Source: Staphylococcus borealis (GTDB lineage Bacteria > Bacillota > Bacilli > Staphylococcales > Staphylococcaceae). Taken from it: a stretch of DNA of 64,000 bases. Positions 10,260 through 20,793 of this stretch are shown here, piece after piece. The first letter of the stretch is position 1, and the number at the start of each line of letters is the position of its first letter. The DNA is taken from the NCBI RefSeq assembly GCF_001224225.1, contig NZ_CUEE01000009.1:27580-91579 (forward strand). Reading direction: 5' to 3'. The notes beneath the pieces were generated by a model that saw only the letters and a list, made by a program, of their open reading frames with translations, made no database searches and had not been told where the DNA came from. The translations under genes and the position numbers were made by a program.

Positions 10260-10369
10260 ACGTTTACCTCTCATATTTTCAATATAAAAATTATAAATCA
10301 AAACTACCCGATGTACTGAATATACAAAATCCTTGATAAACGCTTCTACATTTATCAAGGACTTTAAAA

Positions 10370-11182
10370 TTATAAGAAATCTGCGAAATGATCACGATAT
10401 CTACGATGTAAAATTGAACCTAATACGAAGAATATTAAAATAACGATAATGTTATATAGTAATAATTTCCAATGTTCAATAAAGTACCATTCGTGGAATA
10501 ATATTGCAGCACGATATGATTCTGCTAAGAAATAGACTGGATTAAATTTAATGATTTCACCAATTGTTCCACCAATACCTGAATCTTTAGGCACCCATAA
10601 AATTGGAGACATATAGAATAGAATTCTTAGCAAGGCCTGCATAATCATTTGCGTATCACGTACAATAATGCCAAGCGTCGATGTGAATAAGGCAACTGAC
10701 GCCGTAAAGAAGAATGTAAGTGGTACGTAAATCAATAATTGTACAATATGAATCGAAGGGTAAATACCATTAACGATACAAATGCCAATGATAATTAACA
10801 ATAATCCTATATGACCATAAAATCGGCTGGTTACCGTATACGTCGGTATAATAGAGAGCGGGAAGTTCATCTTTGCTACTTGATTAAATTTCATCGCTAC
10901 CGATTTCGTTCCTTCTAAAATACCTTGATTGACGAAGAACCACATACTAATCCCTACTAGCAACCAATAAATAAAAGGTATACCGTGAACAGGCTGGTTA
11001 CTTCTGATTCCCATACCAAATACGAACCAATAAACCATGATTTGTAATGCTGGATTCAGTAATTCCCATGCTACGCCAAGATAGTTATTCGTATTCGTTA
11101 TTTTAATTTGAAATTGTGCAAGTCTTTGCACTAAGTAAAAATTCTTGATGTGTTCTTTAAAAACAGATCCTACTGCCGACAT
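10370..11182 (-). CDS. tagG: TagG, teichoic acid translocation permease
   Basis: Membrane subunit of the ABC-2 type exporter that flips the finished wall teichoic acid across the membrane; target of targocil in S. aureus. About six transmembrane helices, typical ABC-2 sequence, and the YRDHFADFL tail seen in TarG. I prefer the ATG at 11182 (MSAVGSVF), which gives 270 residues as in S. aureus TarG; an in-frame ATG 21 bases upstream is possible and the ribosome site is weak for either. It diverges from tagH, its ATPase partner. Confidence 0.92.
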   Translation of the reverse strand: MSAVGSVFKEHIKNFYLVQRLAQFQIKITNTNNYLGVAWELLNPALQIMVYWFVFGMGIRSNQPVHGIPFIYWLLVGISMWFFVNQGILEGTKSVAMKFNQVAKMNFPLSIIPTYTVTSRFYGHIGLLLIIIGICIVNGIYPSIHIVQLLIYVPLTFFFTASVALFTSTLGIIVRDTQMIMQALLRILFYMSPILWVPKDSGIGGTIGEIIKFNPVYFLAESYRAAILFHEWYFIEHWKLLLYNIIVILIFFVLGSILHRRYRDHFADFL

Positions 11183-12301
<1,119 letters not shown>

Positions 12302-12320
12302 CGATCATCAAGATAAAAAT

Positions 12321-12535
12321 ATGAAGAGACTGGGACAAAATAAAATGTCTCAGCCTCTTCGTATTTTTGGCAGTAGCTGGTTGAACTGAGAAGGCGCTTG
12401 AACCAAACTTTTCTCAGTTCTAGTCATCCTTGCCAACAGGGGTCCGGCAAATAAAATGTTATTAAGAAATTCTATTTGCTAAGCAAGCTAGAAGCGGGAC
12501 AACGACTTCAAAAGTATTCTGCCCCACCCCTTATT
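12321..12535 (+). repeat. STAR-type intergenic repeat, copy 1
   Basis: Copy of a dispersed element found nine times in this window. Recognisable parts: a GGGACA start, GCAGTAGCTG, an inverted pair built from CTGAGAAGGCGCTT and the later CTCAGTTCTAGTCATCCTTGC, then AAGCAAGC and a closing segment. This copy is degenerate at the GGGGCCC core. Between convergent tagH and tagA; its own hairpins probably terminate transcription. Confidence 0.75.
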
Positions 12536-13295
12536 TATTCTTCTTCATTCGTCGCTGTACTTTAAAAACTTTATACATAAATTTAGGAATACTACGCATA
12601 CGCCCAATACGCTTCCAATCGATTAATAAGCGATATACCCATTCTATATTCAATTGAATAAATAGTTTAGGCGCTCTCTTCTTCGTGCCACTGTATATTT
12701 CAAGTGAGCCACCTACACCCATCATTACAGTACTTTTAAAGGTATGTCGATACTTTTGAATCCACTCTTCTTGTTTTGGAAAGCCCATCCCAACGAAAAT
12801 ATAATCCGGATTAAAACGTTGTATTCGTTTGATGACTGTCTCATCATTTAAGTCTATATAGCCATGATGATAATCAAATTGGGCTTGCGGATATTTCTGC
12901 TGTAAATTATTGTGTGCCAGTGTGACTACTTCATGTTTAGCACCAAGTAAATATACCTTTTGATAATTCGTATGCGCAATCTTTAAACAATGTTCCATCA
13001 ATTCGATACCTGGCACACGTCTTTTTAACGGCATCCCTAATCGATTCGATGCCTTAATAACCCCCGTACCATCTGGAACAACGTAATCCGCACTATTAAT
13101 TAGCTGTCTATATGTACTATGCTCTGACGCATAATCAACGATTTCTGGATTAGCTGTCACGATAAACAAATTATCCTCAGTGTCTTGCGTGAAAAATGTT
13201 TTGACATGTTCAATCATATCTAGCATCGTTACATTGTCGAATTGAACACCTAAAATATCCACTTTAGTCGCTGTTGTCTCTTTTTGATCATGCAT
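12531..13295 (-). CDS. tagA: TagA, N-acetylmannosaminyltransferase (linkage unit)
   Basis: Transfers ManNAc from UDP-ManNAc to undecaprenyl-PP-GlcNAc, the first committed step of wall teichoic acid synthesis. WecG/TagA/CpsF family, 254 residues: VTANPEIVDYA near residue 48, PDGTGVIKAS near 75, VGMGFPKQEEWI near 170 and the GSLEIYSGTKKRAP motif near 205. The basic C-terminal tail (KVQRRMKKNK) is the membrane-targeting appendage known in this family. AAGGAG lies 9 bases before the ATG. Confidence 0.95.
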   Translation of the reverse strand: MHDQKETTATKVDILGVQFDNVTMLDMIEHVKTFFTQDTEDNLFIVTANPEIVDYASEHSTYRQLINSADYVVPDGTGVIKASNRLGMPLKRRVPGIELMEHCLKIAHTNYQKVYLLGAKHEVVTLAHNNLQQKYPQAQFDYHHGYIDLNDETVIKRIQRFNPDYIFVGMGFPKQEEWIQKYRHTFKSTVMMGVGGSLEIYSGTKKRAPKLFIQLNIEWVYRLLIDWKRIGRMRSIPKFMYKVFKVQRRMKKNK

Positions 13296-13497
13296 TTAAG
13301 TAATCTCCTTACTGTCTAAACCATTTCATATGCATATAGTATATGAAAATAGAAACATAATAAATAATTATTTTTTCTCAACACGTTTTCAACTGATATT
13401 CATGTTCTCTCTAAAAGATACATCTAAAGTCTAAACGCTAAATCATTAAATTTACTTTATAATCAATACTATAATCTTATACTCGACGAGGTCAATC

Positions 13498-14241
13498 ATG
13501 GTCTATTTAGAACAATTTTTTACTACAACTATCAATTTAAATATATATTTAATCCTTATTATAGCAATGATCTATATAATGATTCATCAAAATAGACATC
13601 GCTCATTTAATCAGTATTTAGACGTTTATTTAAACTATATTCCTGTACTTACACATGAATTTGGTCATGTATTATTTAATAAAATCAGTGGCGGACGCGC
13701 AAAAGATTTGGTTATCGTTACCCGTCCATCTGAACGATTGCAAACGATGCAACAAGGTTATGCTATTACGCAATCCAAAGGGCGTATTGGACAATTCATT
13801 ACAACACTAGGCGGCTATATCATGCCTCCATTGATGCTCTTAATCGGTCTAAGTGCTGCTTATTATGGTCATCCAAGTCTATTCTTAAGCGCTTATATCA
13901 TTATTTTTATTTATTTTTTCATTCTAACATCACGCAAACTATCACCAATGATTGTATTAATCATATTCATCGCACTTTTATACTTTTTAGTGCAACACGA
14001 CAATCAATTGCTATTTTATTATTTAGTCATTTTTATGTATCATCTGATTCTTGGCGTATTATTAGGCGAAGTTTTACAATCAAGTTGGACAATATTTAAA
14101 CTAACATTTCAACGCCCCATCCCGAGTTGGGATGGGCGTACCTTAACAGAAATCACACGTATACCCACATTCATTTTCAGTACCTTATGGATAGCGTTTA
14201 ACGCGTTAGCAATATACGTTATGCTCATCTTCACACTTTAA
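13498..14241 (+). CDS. M50-like membrane zinc metalloprotease (Peptidase_M50B type)
   Basis: Integral membrane protein of 247 residues with about six hydrophobic segments. The HEFGH motif near residue 52 fits the zinc-binding HExxH of site-2-protease-like enzymes, at the end of an early membrane segment. Staphylococci carry this gene between tagA and mntR, but no substrate is known. Ribosome site GAGGT before the ATG. A second conserved Asp motif typical of active S2P enzymes is not obvious, so activity is inferred from HExxH alone. Confidence 0.65.
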   Translation: MVYLEQFFTTTINLNIYLILIIAMIYIMIHQNRHRSFNQYLDVYLNYIPVLTHEFGHVLFNKISGGRAKDLVIVTRPSERLQTMQQGYAITQSKGRIGQFITTLGGYIMPPLMLLIGLSAAYYGHPSLFLSAYIIIFIYFFILTSRKLSPMIVLIIFIALLYFLVQHDNQLLFYYLVIFMYHLILGVLLGEVLQSSWTIFKLTFQRPIPSWDGRTLTEITRIPTFIFSTLWIAFNALAIYVMLIFTL

Positions 14242-14254
14242 TTCAATTTAAACA

Positions 14255-14297
14255 AATCTCCACTAAAGCGGTATAACTGACCAATTTAGTGGAGATT
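14255..14297. terminator. Bidirectional terminator between M50-like gene and mntR
   Basis: Perfect 13-base inverted repeat (14255-14267, 14285-14297) between two convergent genes, with AT tracts outside both arms. Confidence 0.8.
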
Positions 14298-14308
14298 CTA
14301 TTATCTAA

Positions 14309-14956
14309 TTAAACATGTTCTGCAAATATATTCATTGCGTTGTCATAGCTTAGTATCGTTACAATATCATTTCGTTTCACTATCATGACTTTATTCGTTT
14401 CATCTTTAGTTACTATTTCAACATCATTTCCTATTGAAATATCTTTGCTTGAAAGATAGACCAGGAGTTCAGTCTTATCACGTACACGTTTAATCGTCAC
14501 TTTATCACCAGGCGCGAATGCTAATAAAGATATTGTAAATTTCTCTTCGAAATGTTGATTTCTTGGGATAATGCCACCATGTGGACATGTTTCAGGATAA
14601 TCAAGTATCTTATCCAAACGTTCTACAAACAAATCTGAAATGCGATGTTCTAATATTTCCGCTTCTTGATGTACCTCTTCCCAAGTATATTGTAAAACCT
14701 CTATTAAAAATAACTCCAACAGACGGTGACGCTTAATGATATCTAACGTATGTTTCAACCCCTCATCTGAGAGCTTTACACCTTTATAGTGTTTCGTTTC
14801 AACATAACCAGCTTTTTCCAAACGTCCAACCATTTCACTAACTGAAGGAGGCTTTATATTTAAATACTGAGATAACTTTTTATTTGAGACAAAGGATGTA
14901 TCTCCATCATTAGCTAATATTGCTTTCAGATAATCCTCTTTTTCTTCAGTTAACAT
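14309..14956 (-). CDS. mntR: MntR, manganese-responsive DtxR-family repressor
   Basis: Cytoplasmic Mn(II)-sensing repressor. N-terminal winged helix (NKKLSQYLNIKPPSVSEMVGRLEK) and a dimerisation/metal domain with the ligand set LTEEKEDYL near the start and HQEAEILEHRISD around 95-107. A C-terminal FeoA/SH3-like domain (about 145-215) follows, so this is the longer staphylococcal form. The ATG at 14956 is preferred; one more ATG lies directly upstream. In S. aureus mntR is divergent from the mntABC manganese importer it represses; here no mntABC gene is present on the other side. Confidence 0.93.
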   Translation of the reverse strand: MLTEEKEDYLKAILANDGDTSFVSNKKLSQYLNIKPPSVSEMVGRLEKAGYVETKHYKGVKLSDEGLKHTLDIIKRHRLLELFLIEVLQYTWEEVHQEAEILEHRISDLFVERLDKILDYPETCPHGGIIPRNQHFEEKFTISLLAFAPGDKVTIKRVRDKTELLVYLSSKDISIGNDVEIVTKDETNKVMIVKRNDIVTILSYDNAMNIFAEHV

Positions 14957-15089
14957 CATTTCACCTCACCCATGCATTCACTTTATTGTATCATGAATTG
15001 CTAATGAATGTTATTCACGCTTATTTAAACAATCTGGAATTTTATTATAAATGCGATCCTGGACATACATTATATAATGATGCTACTTT

Positions 15090-15265
15090 GCACATTCATA
15101 GTAGCTGACTGAACTGGGAAAAGACTTAAATCAATCTTGTATCCCTTCTAGTCATCCTTGTGAGCGGGCCTTAGCAAAGAGTATTTCATCAAGACATGCC
15201 ACAAGTTAAGCAATGTGGGAGTGACCACGAATTTATAAAGCATTCCGTCCCACTCCCACATCGCT
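15090..15265 (+). repeat. STAR-type intergenic repeat, copy 2
   Basis: Carries the GTAGCTGACTGAACTG start, CTAGTCATCCTTG, AAGTTAAGCAATGTGGGAG and the CATTCCGTCCCACTCCC end of the family, with a degenerate GGGCC core. It occupies the position where mntABC would be expected in S. aureus. Confidence 0.8.
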
Positions 15266-15289
15266 ATATCTTCAACAACCATGATTAAA

Positions 15290-17332
15290 TTAATCGGTTA
15301 AACTGTCAACGATAACCATTTCATCATAGTTAATTGCTTCTCTTAACTTTAATGCTGTACTTTCAGTAATGTCGCCATCATCAGTCAAACTAGATAAAAC
15401 ACGACGTTGTTCTCTCAAAGCATTTAATTTAATCTTCGTAATTGAATCTTCTGCTCGTGTATTAAAGAAATTAGATGGCGATAAGTTATCGATTCTCATA
15501 AGATATCCGTCACAAATCATACCAACTTCTAATTTATTATCTTCATTCGCTTCATCTACTAAACGACTGACTACATTATAGTGAACAATCTTATTGATTT
15601 TAGATAGTTCCAATAAGTTATCCGTCACACTTAACGATGATGCGGCATTTGTACGCGTTCTTATACGACGTTTTAAAAGTAAAGCTCTTGCGCCAACAAT
15701 CATTCGACGTATAAGTGAAGCTTGACGATATACTTGAGTTCGTTCAGCGTAACGCATATAGTTTTCTAATACGCTCGCTGTAATTTCACCATCATCGGCA
15801 AGTTGTTCTAACGTTTTCGTTTCAACTTTAAATGCTAAACTTTGTAATCGTTCAAGTTCTTTAGAGTTCTCGTCATCCTTTTCAACAGATTTCAAGAACG
15901 TTAATTTATCGTGATATTCTTTAATCACATTGCCATAGCGGTAACTTGTTTCAAACGATGAATGATGATTCAAGTAATCAATGACATGCTCAAGAATATA
16001 AATTCTTGCTTCTTTAAAATTCATACTTCCAATCTTCGCTTTAGGTGCACTCGCTGTTACAAACGGCAATACTACTTGTGCAACCACTAGACTGATAATA
16101 ACCATACCTGAGGAAATAAATAATAAATCATTACGATATGAGAATGCATGATGATCTGCTAAAAAATAAGGCAGTGTTAATGCGATTGCCAATGAAATGG
16201 TTCCATGAACACCACATAGCGTCATGATAAGGGCATACATACTTCGTTTAGGTGGTTTTTCTTTTTTCTTGTCTTCCCCTTCTTCATTCATTAATTTTTG
16301 GAAAGGACTGACAGATAAATAGAATAATGGATATAGCACATACACCCAAATAAATCTAAATAGATAGACTGCTAACGCAACCAAGGCCGTGATTACAACT
16401 AAGAACAATAAATTGTGTGGTTCTGTTTTTACAATATTCCCAATAACTTCTGGAACTAAAAATCCTAATATTGAAAAAACAAAACCATTCAATGCGTACC
16501 CTAGAATATTCCAAGTGTGGTTATAACTCATTTGAAGTCGTGTGCGTGTCTGAGCGATACGATCACGTTCAAAGCCATGTACTAAACCTGCAACAACAGC
16601 GGCAATAATTCCTGACGCATGAAACATTTCAGCTACAAGATATGTAACAAATGGTGTCAATAATTGTAAGAATGTAAACATATTAATGTTCTCTATGCCA
16701 CGTCTGGTAAGCGTTAAACGGAATCTAACGAGTGCAATACCAATAAGTAAACCAATAATTGCACCACCGATTGACGCAATCAGAAATTGTTGCACCGCTT
16801 CAAATAATGAAAATGTACCAGTAATTAGAACACCTACTGCAATTTTAAATGAAATGATACCTGCTGCATCATTAAGTAATGATTCACCTTCAAGTATAGT
16901 CATAGCACCTTTAGGTAGTACCTTACCTTTTGTAATTGCTTGCACAGCCACAGCATCCGTTGGACATAATATTGCAGCTACAGCAAATGCGGCACCTATA
17001 GGAAGTGTCGGCCAAATCCAATGAATAAACAGGCCTACACCAATTACAGTTGTAATAACGAGTCCTAATGCCATTAACATAACCGGTTTAATATAGCGAC
17101 GTAAATGAGCTCTGGAAACGTTAACACCTTCCACAAACAGTAACGGTGCAATCGTTGCTACCATAAAGAGTTCTGAATCAAAGTTGAATTCTACAGGTAC
17201 AGGTGTTAAAAAGAGGAGCATTCCTAAAGCAATTTGAATGAATGCCAGAGGCACTTTGGGTATAAAAGTATGAACAAAGGAGCTTATAATCACTACGGCT
17301 AGAAATATGAGAATCGTTTCAAATATTTCCAA
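15290..17332 (-). CDS. CPA1-family Na+(K+)/H+ antiporter (NhaP/NhaK-like)
   Basis: Cation/proton antiporter of 680 residues in the cytoplasmic membrane. About 12 transmembrane helices fill residues 1-420, including the conserved CPTDAVAVQ segment and EGESLLNDAAG, where the paired acidic residues of CPA1 proteins lie. A hydrophilic C-terminal domain of about 250 residues, rich in helices, probably is regulatory. It ends within 30 bases of a STAR-type repeat. A role in pH and Na+/K+ homeostasis is inferred from family. Confidence 0.85.
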   Translation of the reverse strand: MEIFETILIFLAVVIISSFVHTFIPKVPLAFIQIALGMLLFLTPVPVEFNFDSELFMVATIAPLLFVEGVNVSRAHLRRYIKPVMLMALGLVITTVIGVGLFIHWIWPTLPIGAAFAVAAILCPTDAVAVQAITKGKVLPKGAMTILEGESLLNDAAGIISFKIAVGVLITGTFSLFEAVQQFLIASIGGAIIGLLIGIALVRFRLTLTRRGIENINMFTFLQLLTPFVTYLVAEMFHASGIIAAVVAGLVHGFERDRIAQTRTRLQMSYNHTWNILGYALNGFVFSILGFLVPEVIGNIVKTEPHNLLFLVVITALVALAVYLFRFIWVYVLYPLFYLSVSPFQKLMNEEGEDKKKEKPPKRSMYALIMTLCGVHGTISLAIALTLPYFLADHHAFSYRNDLLFISSGMVIISLVVAQVVLPFVTASAPKAKIGSMNFKEARIYILEHVIDYLNHHSSFETSYRYGNVIKEYHDKLTFLKSVEKDDENSKELERLQSLAFKVETKTLEQLADDGEITASVLENYMRYAERTQVYRQASLIRRMIVGARALLLKRRIRTRTNAASSLSVTDNLLELSKINKIVHYNVVSRLVDEANEDNKLEVGMICDGYLMRIDNLSPSNFFNTRAEDSITKIKLNALREQRRVLSSLTDDGDITESTALKLREAINYDEMVIVDSLTD

Positions 17333-17749
17333 ACTTCCACCCCATTTTATACTTCATATTTAATTGGAGAAATAAGACTTGCCTAATATAAAAAATACGC
17401 TTTATGTCTATTTATATCTTTATAAGATACATCTTAAACTCACAATCGGTTAGTTATAATTTTACCATTAAAGTTACAATGAATTAACTAACTTGCATTC
17501 ATTTTTAATCCATTTTTATTAAATTGATAGCATTCCAATCTACTTCTAACCATTCATTTGTTTGATCACTTATAACAATCACCTTTATACCAACTAAGAC
17601 TTTCATTGAGATTTTAATAAAATTTTTACTATCCCCTAACATTGAATTAAACATTCATTACTATGCTTTAGTTAGAAATGTTCAAACTGAAATCATTTCG
17701 TTTTAAACAATCGGGTGCTTCAATTGAAAACCATTTAGGAGGATTATAC
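17333..17749. other. Intergenic region between antiporter and PAP2 genes
   Basis: About 400 bases, AT-rich, between two divergent genes; it should hold both promoters. A longer in-frame start for the PAP2 gene exists at 17678 but without a ribosome site. I see no RNA gene or repeat. Confidence 0.4.
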
Positions 17750-18655
17750 ATGACTATTTCAAAAAGACTTACTGCGACAGTATTAGGCATTTTACTCTTA
17801 ATTATGTTGATTGCAACAGTCGCAGATCAACCGATATCAAATGCATTGATGAATCAAAATGATCTATTTGGCACACTCTTTCAAAATTATGGGTTATTCC
17901 CGCCTACGTTAGTACTCATTATTTCTGTGATTATATTAAATTATTATGTATTCACAACGTTTAATCATCGATTTGCTAAGTTAATCATCTTAGTTATGAC
18001 TTCTGTATTCACACTAATTAAAACGAACGCACTAGTATCAGAAACTGTTCAATACATATTATCAACATCAAATAATATAAAGCACCATAAGCCTATGGGT
18101 ATGGCAAATAATGAAGGAAATGCAGGTACCGCTTTACCCTTAGGTTGGAGTATGTTTATATCACTAATCATTTTATTAATCATCGCATTTGTTTGTTATT
18201 ATTTTTGGTTAAAAAACACAAATACTGCTGAATTAACTAGATTATTTAAAGTGTCACTTATCAGCTTTATCGTACTATTTATCGGCTTAGAACTTGTTGG
18301 CAATATGAAAGAATTATGGGGACGTGTCAGACCATATGAACTTAGCGACAAAGGATCACATTTTACCAATTGGCTTACCATAAATGGCAATACAGGGCAT
18401 AGTTCATTCCCATCAGGGCATACGGGTAATGGTGCCTTTCTCATGTTTCTAGCTTTCTATTTCCATAAGCTTCGCTCACGAAAAATCATGTTCGCAATTG
18501 GCCTATTTTATAGTGTATTAATGGCATTAAGTCGAATTCGAATCGGTGCGCATTTTACTAGCGATGTAACCATGAGTTTAATCATTATGTTTGGTCTTAT
18601 GGTGATGGCAGACGTCCTTATTCATAAGATAACTTCAAATACTAATCAGCAATAA
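17750..18655 (+). CDS. PAP2-family membrane phosphatase
   Basis: Integral membrane lipid phosphatase of 301 residues. The full three-part catalytic signature is visible: KELWGRVRP, SFPSGHTGNG and SRIRIGAHFTSDV. These lie on the outer face, so substrates could be undecaprenyl diphosphate or phosphatidate/phosphatidylglycerol phosphate. The ATG at 17750 is chosen because AGGAGG lies 7 bases upstream; the longer reading from 17678 lacks one. The N-terminus is a membrane segment and a larger-than-usual loop lies at about residues 95-130. Confidence 0.83.
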   Translation: MTISKRLTATVLGILLLIMLIATVADQPISNALMNQNDLFGTLFQNYGLFPPTLVLIISVIILNYYVFTTFNHRFAKLIILVMTSVFTLIKTNALVSETVQYILSTSNNIKHHKPMGMANNEGNAGTALPLGWSMFISLIILLIIAFVCYYFWLKNTNTAELTRLFKVSLISFIVLFIGLELVGNMKELWGRVRPYELSDKGSHFTNWLTINGNTGHSSFPSGHTGNGAFLMFLAFYFHKLRSRKIMFAIGLFYSVLMALSRIRIGAHFTSDVTMSLIIMFGLMVMADVLIHKITSNTNQQ

Positions 18656-18790
18656 TGTGGCATGTATGACGGATGTATCATCATCGATTCAATTGCTACG
18701 TTCTAAATTAGAAATAACTACAGTTGACGTATATTTTATCTTTACTACAATTTTAACCGTACGATATTTCTATTTTAAGGAGTTAAAATC

Positions 18791-20038
18791 ATGAATACAT
18801 TTTCAGAGAAAGAGAAACTGACATTATTATCAGATATTGTAGAGATTAATACGGTGAATGATAATGAAATGGAAGTTGCTACTTATTTAAAAGACTTATT
18901 TGAAGCACATCATATTAAGGCAGAAATTGATACGGTTGAAGGTCAACGTGCAAACTTAATTGCTACAATCGGTAGTGGAAGCCCTGTGGTAGCAATTTCA
19001 GGCCACATGGATGTTGTATCAGAGGGCGATCACAATGATTGGGACTATCCCCCATTTCAATTGACCGAAAAAGAAAACCGATTATATGGCCGTGGTACTT
19101 CAGATATGAAATCCGGGTTAATGGCTTTAGCGATTGCAATGATTGAATTGAAAGAAAACCATCAACTACCTCATGGTACGATAAAATTCATGGCAACTGC
19201 GGGTGAAGAAAGAGAACAACTTGGTTCAGCACAACTATATCAAAAAGGTTATATGAATGACGTTGACGCTTTGATTATTGCTGAACCATCTGAAACAAAC
19301 ATCGTTTATGCTCATAAAGGATCAATGGATTATAAAATCACTTCTAAAGGTAAAGCTGCTCACAGTTCTGTACCTGTTATCGGATATAATGCGATCAAAC
19401 CATTAATTGACTTTATTCAAGATATCGATACTGAATATGAACGTATTTCTAAAACTTTAAAAAGCGAAAAACTAGATTTTTCACATCTTATTGCGCGCAT
19501 TCAAACACAATTAACACAAGACAACCACATAGCTGCGGATGAGGTTGAACGTGTGATTTCTGGACTTGTTATTAGCAATACCATTTTACATGGTGGGAAC
19601 CAAGTGAATTCAGTTCCTGATATTGCTACTGCTGAATTTAATATTAGAACGATTCCAGAATATGATAATAAAAAAGTTAAAGCCCTATTTAAAACTTATT
19701 TAGAAGAAGTCAATAAACAAGGGGGTCAACTTGAAGAGGATTTGTATTTAGACTTAGATCCAGTATTAACAACAGGAGATAATCCATTAATTAAGATTGG
19801 ACAACGTGTGGCTAAGCAGATATTCGGCGAAGACATTGTTGCTTCACCAACAGTCGGTGTCACAGACGCTTCTAATTTGTTACGAGATAAAGATGAACAC
19901 TTTTCTTTCCTAATGTTTGGACCCGGAACAGTGCCACATCAAATTAACGAGTATGTAGAGAAAGAAAAATACCTTCGTTTTATCGACTACTACAAAGAAT
20001 TACTCATAACTTATTTAAAAGAAGAGTCCGGGACATAA
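18791..20038 (+). CDS. M20-family metallopeptidase (ArgE/DapE/ACY1 type)
   Basis: Cytoplasmic zinc amidohydrolase of 415 residues, annotated in staphylococci as a succinyl-diaminopimelate desuccinylase-like protein. Metal and catalytic motifs: SGHMDVV near residue 70, GRGTSDMKSG near 100, the catalytic Glu pair in TAGEEREQ near 135, and AEPSE near 160. Staphylococci have an acetylated lysine pathway for DAP-type precursors, so a true DapE role is doubtful. The last codons (Glu-Glu-Ser-Gly-Thr-stop) overlap the GGGACATAA start of a STAR-type repeat, so the repeat supplies the stop codon. Ribosome site AAGGAG before ATG. Confidence 0.8.
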   Translation: MNTFSEKEKLTLLSDIVEINTVNDNEMEVATYLKDLFEAHHIKAEIDTVEGQRANLIATIGSGSPVVAISGHMDVVSEGDHNDWDYPPFQLTEKENRLYGRGTSDMKSGLMALAIAMIELKENHQLPHGTIKFMATAGEEREQLGSAQLYQKGYMNDVDALIIAEPSETNIVYAHKGSMDYKITSKGKAAHSSVPVIGYNAIKPLIDFIQDIDTEYERISKTLKSEKLDFSHLIARIQTQLTQDNHIAADEVERVISGLVISNTILHGGNQVNSVPDIATAEFNIRTIPEYDNKKVKALFKTYLEEVNKQGGQLEEDLYLDLDPVLTTGDNPLIKIGQRVAKQIFGEDIVASPTVGVTDASNLLRDKDEHFSFLMFGPGTVPHQINEYVEKEKYLRFIDYYKELLITYLKEESGT

Positions 20039-20292
20039 ATAATATGATGATGCTATTTTGCAAATTCGCAGTAGCTGACTGAACTGAAAAGGCGCTTTAA
20101 TCAAGCTTTTCTCAGTTTTAGTCATCCTTGCGGAGGTGGGCGGGGCCCCAACACAAAAAATCACGAAAGTGATTTTACAAGCTAAGCAAGTTGGGGTCGG
20201 GGCCCCAGCAAAGAGAATTTCATTAAGAAATTCTACAAGCAAAGCAAGCTGGGAGTTTACGACGAATTTAAAAGAATTCTGTCCCACTCCCA
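20028..20292 (+). repeat. STAR-type intergenic repeat, copy 3 (double core)
   Basis: Full element starting GGGACATAAATAATATGATG, with GCAGTAGCTGACTGAACTG, CTTTTCTCAGTTTTAGTCATCC, and two GGGGCCCC cores (about 20151-20158 and 20208-20215), ending CTGTCCCACTCCCAACTC. The spacer between the cores is a partial duplication, so this copy is longer than the others. Confidence 0.9.
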
Positions 20293-20379
20293 ACTCATAT
20301 TTACAACGAGAAAATCTATAATCAAAAGCATAAGTTAGCATCGTACGACGTCACACATTCAAAAAAGGGGGTGGATTTT

Positions 20380-20619
20380 ATGAAAATTTCATGGATCTTT
20401 TGGTGGATAGTAAGCGGCATTGAAGTACTAAGTTTTTTAGGATTTGCGCTTTTACTTTGGTTAAGATCAGTAGATGCTACAGGGGGCATACAAACGACCG
20501 AAGTAAAATGGATTAATATTGCAGTACTAGGATTTGCGTACTTATTCCCTTTCCTAGTACAAATCATATGGTTAGTTATTAATCTTATTTACTCAAAAAG
20601 ACAACAAACAATCATATAA
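20380..20619 (+). CDS. Small membrane protein, two predicted helices
   Basis: 79 residues. Two hydrophobic stretches (about 5-28 and 45-70) separated by a short polar loop (RSVDATGGIQTTEVK), with a KRQQ basic tail. The start at 20380 follows GGGGGTGG at 7 bases; a GTG at 20371 lies inside that ribosome site and is rejected. I do not recognise the family. It stands alone between a STAR-type repeat and the convergent Mnh2 operon. Confidence 0.6.
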   Translation: MKISWIFWWIVSGIEVLSFLGFALLLWLRSVDATGGIQTTEVKWINIAVLGFAYLFPFLVQIIWLVINLIYSKRQQTII

Positions 20620-20725
20620 ATGATTTATTCAGCAGGTATTACTTTGCACTTCACCTATATCATTGTTATTTCTTTATGTTTATTTAAATCTATTAATGAC
20701 ATTAATTTTATATATCAACCTAAAA

Positions 20726-20786
20726 AATGAGATTGAACATTCAAACCAGTCATCTTTACGATGACGTGTTTATGTTCAATCTCATT
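20726..20786. terminator. Bidirectional terminator after mnhG2
   Basis: Perfect 15-base inverted repeat (20726-20740, 20772-20786) with a second small hairpin inside the loop (CATCTTTACGATG), AT-rich outside. Ends the Mnh2 operon and the opposing small gene. Confidence 0.85.
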
Positions 20787-20793
20787 CATTTAA

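Noticed and set aside
20136..20321. ORF of 61 residues across STAR repeat copy 3 (and its like at 45717-45899)
   Set aside because: Both translate the same repeat (shared ISLRNSTSKASW) and lie in intergenic elements; no ribosome site.
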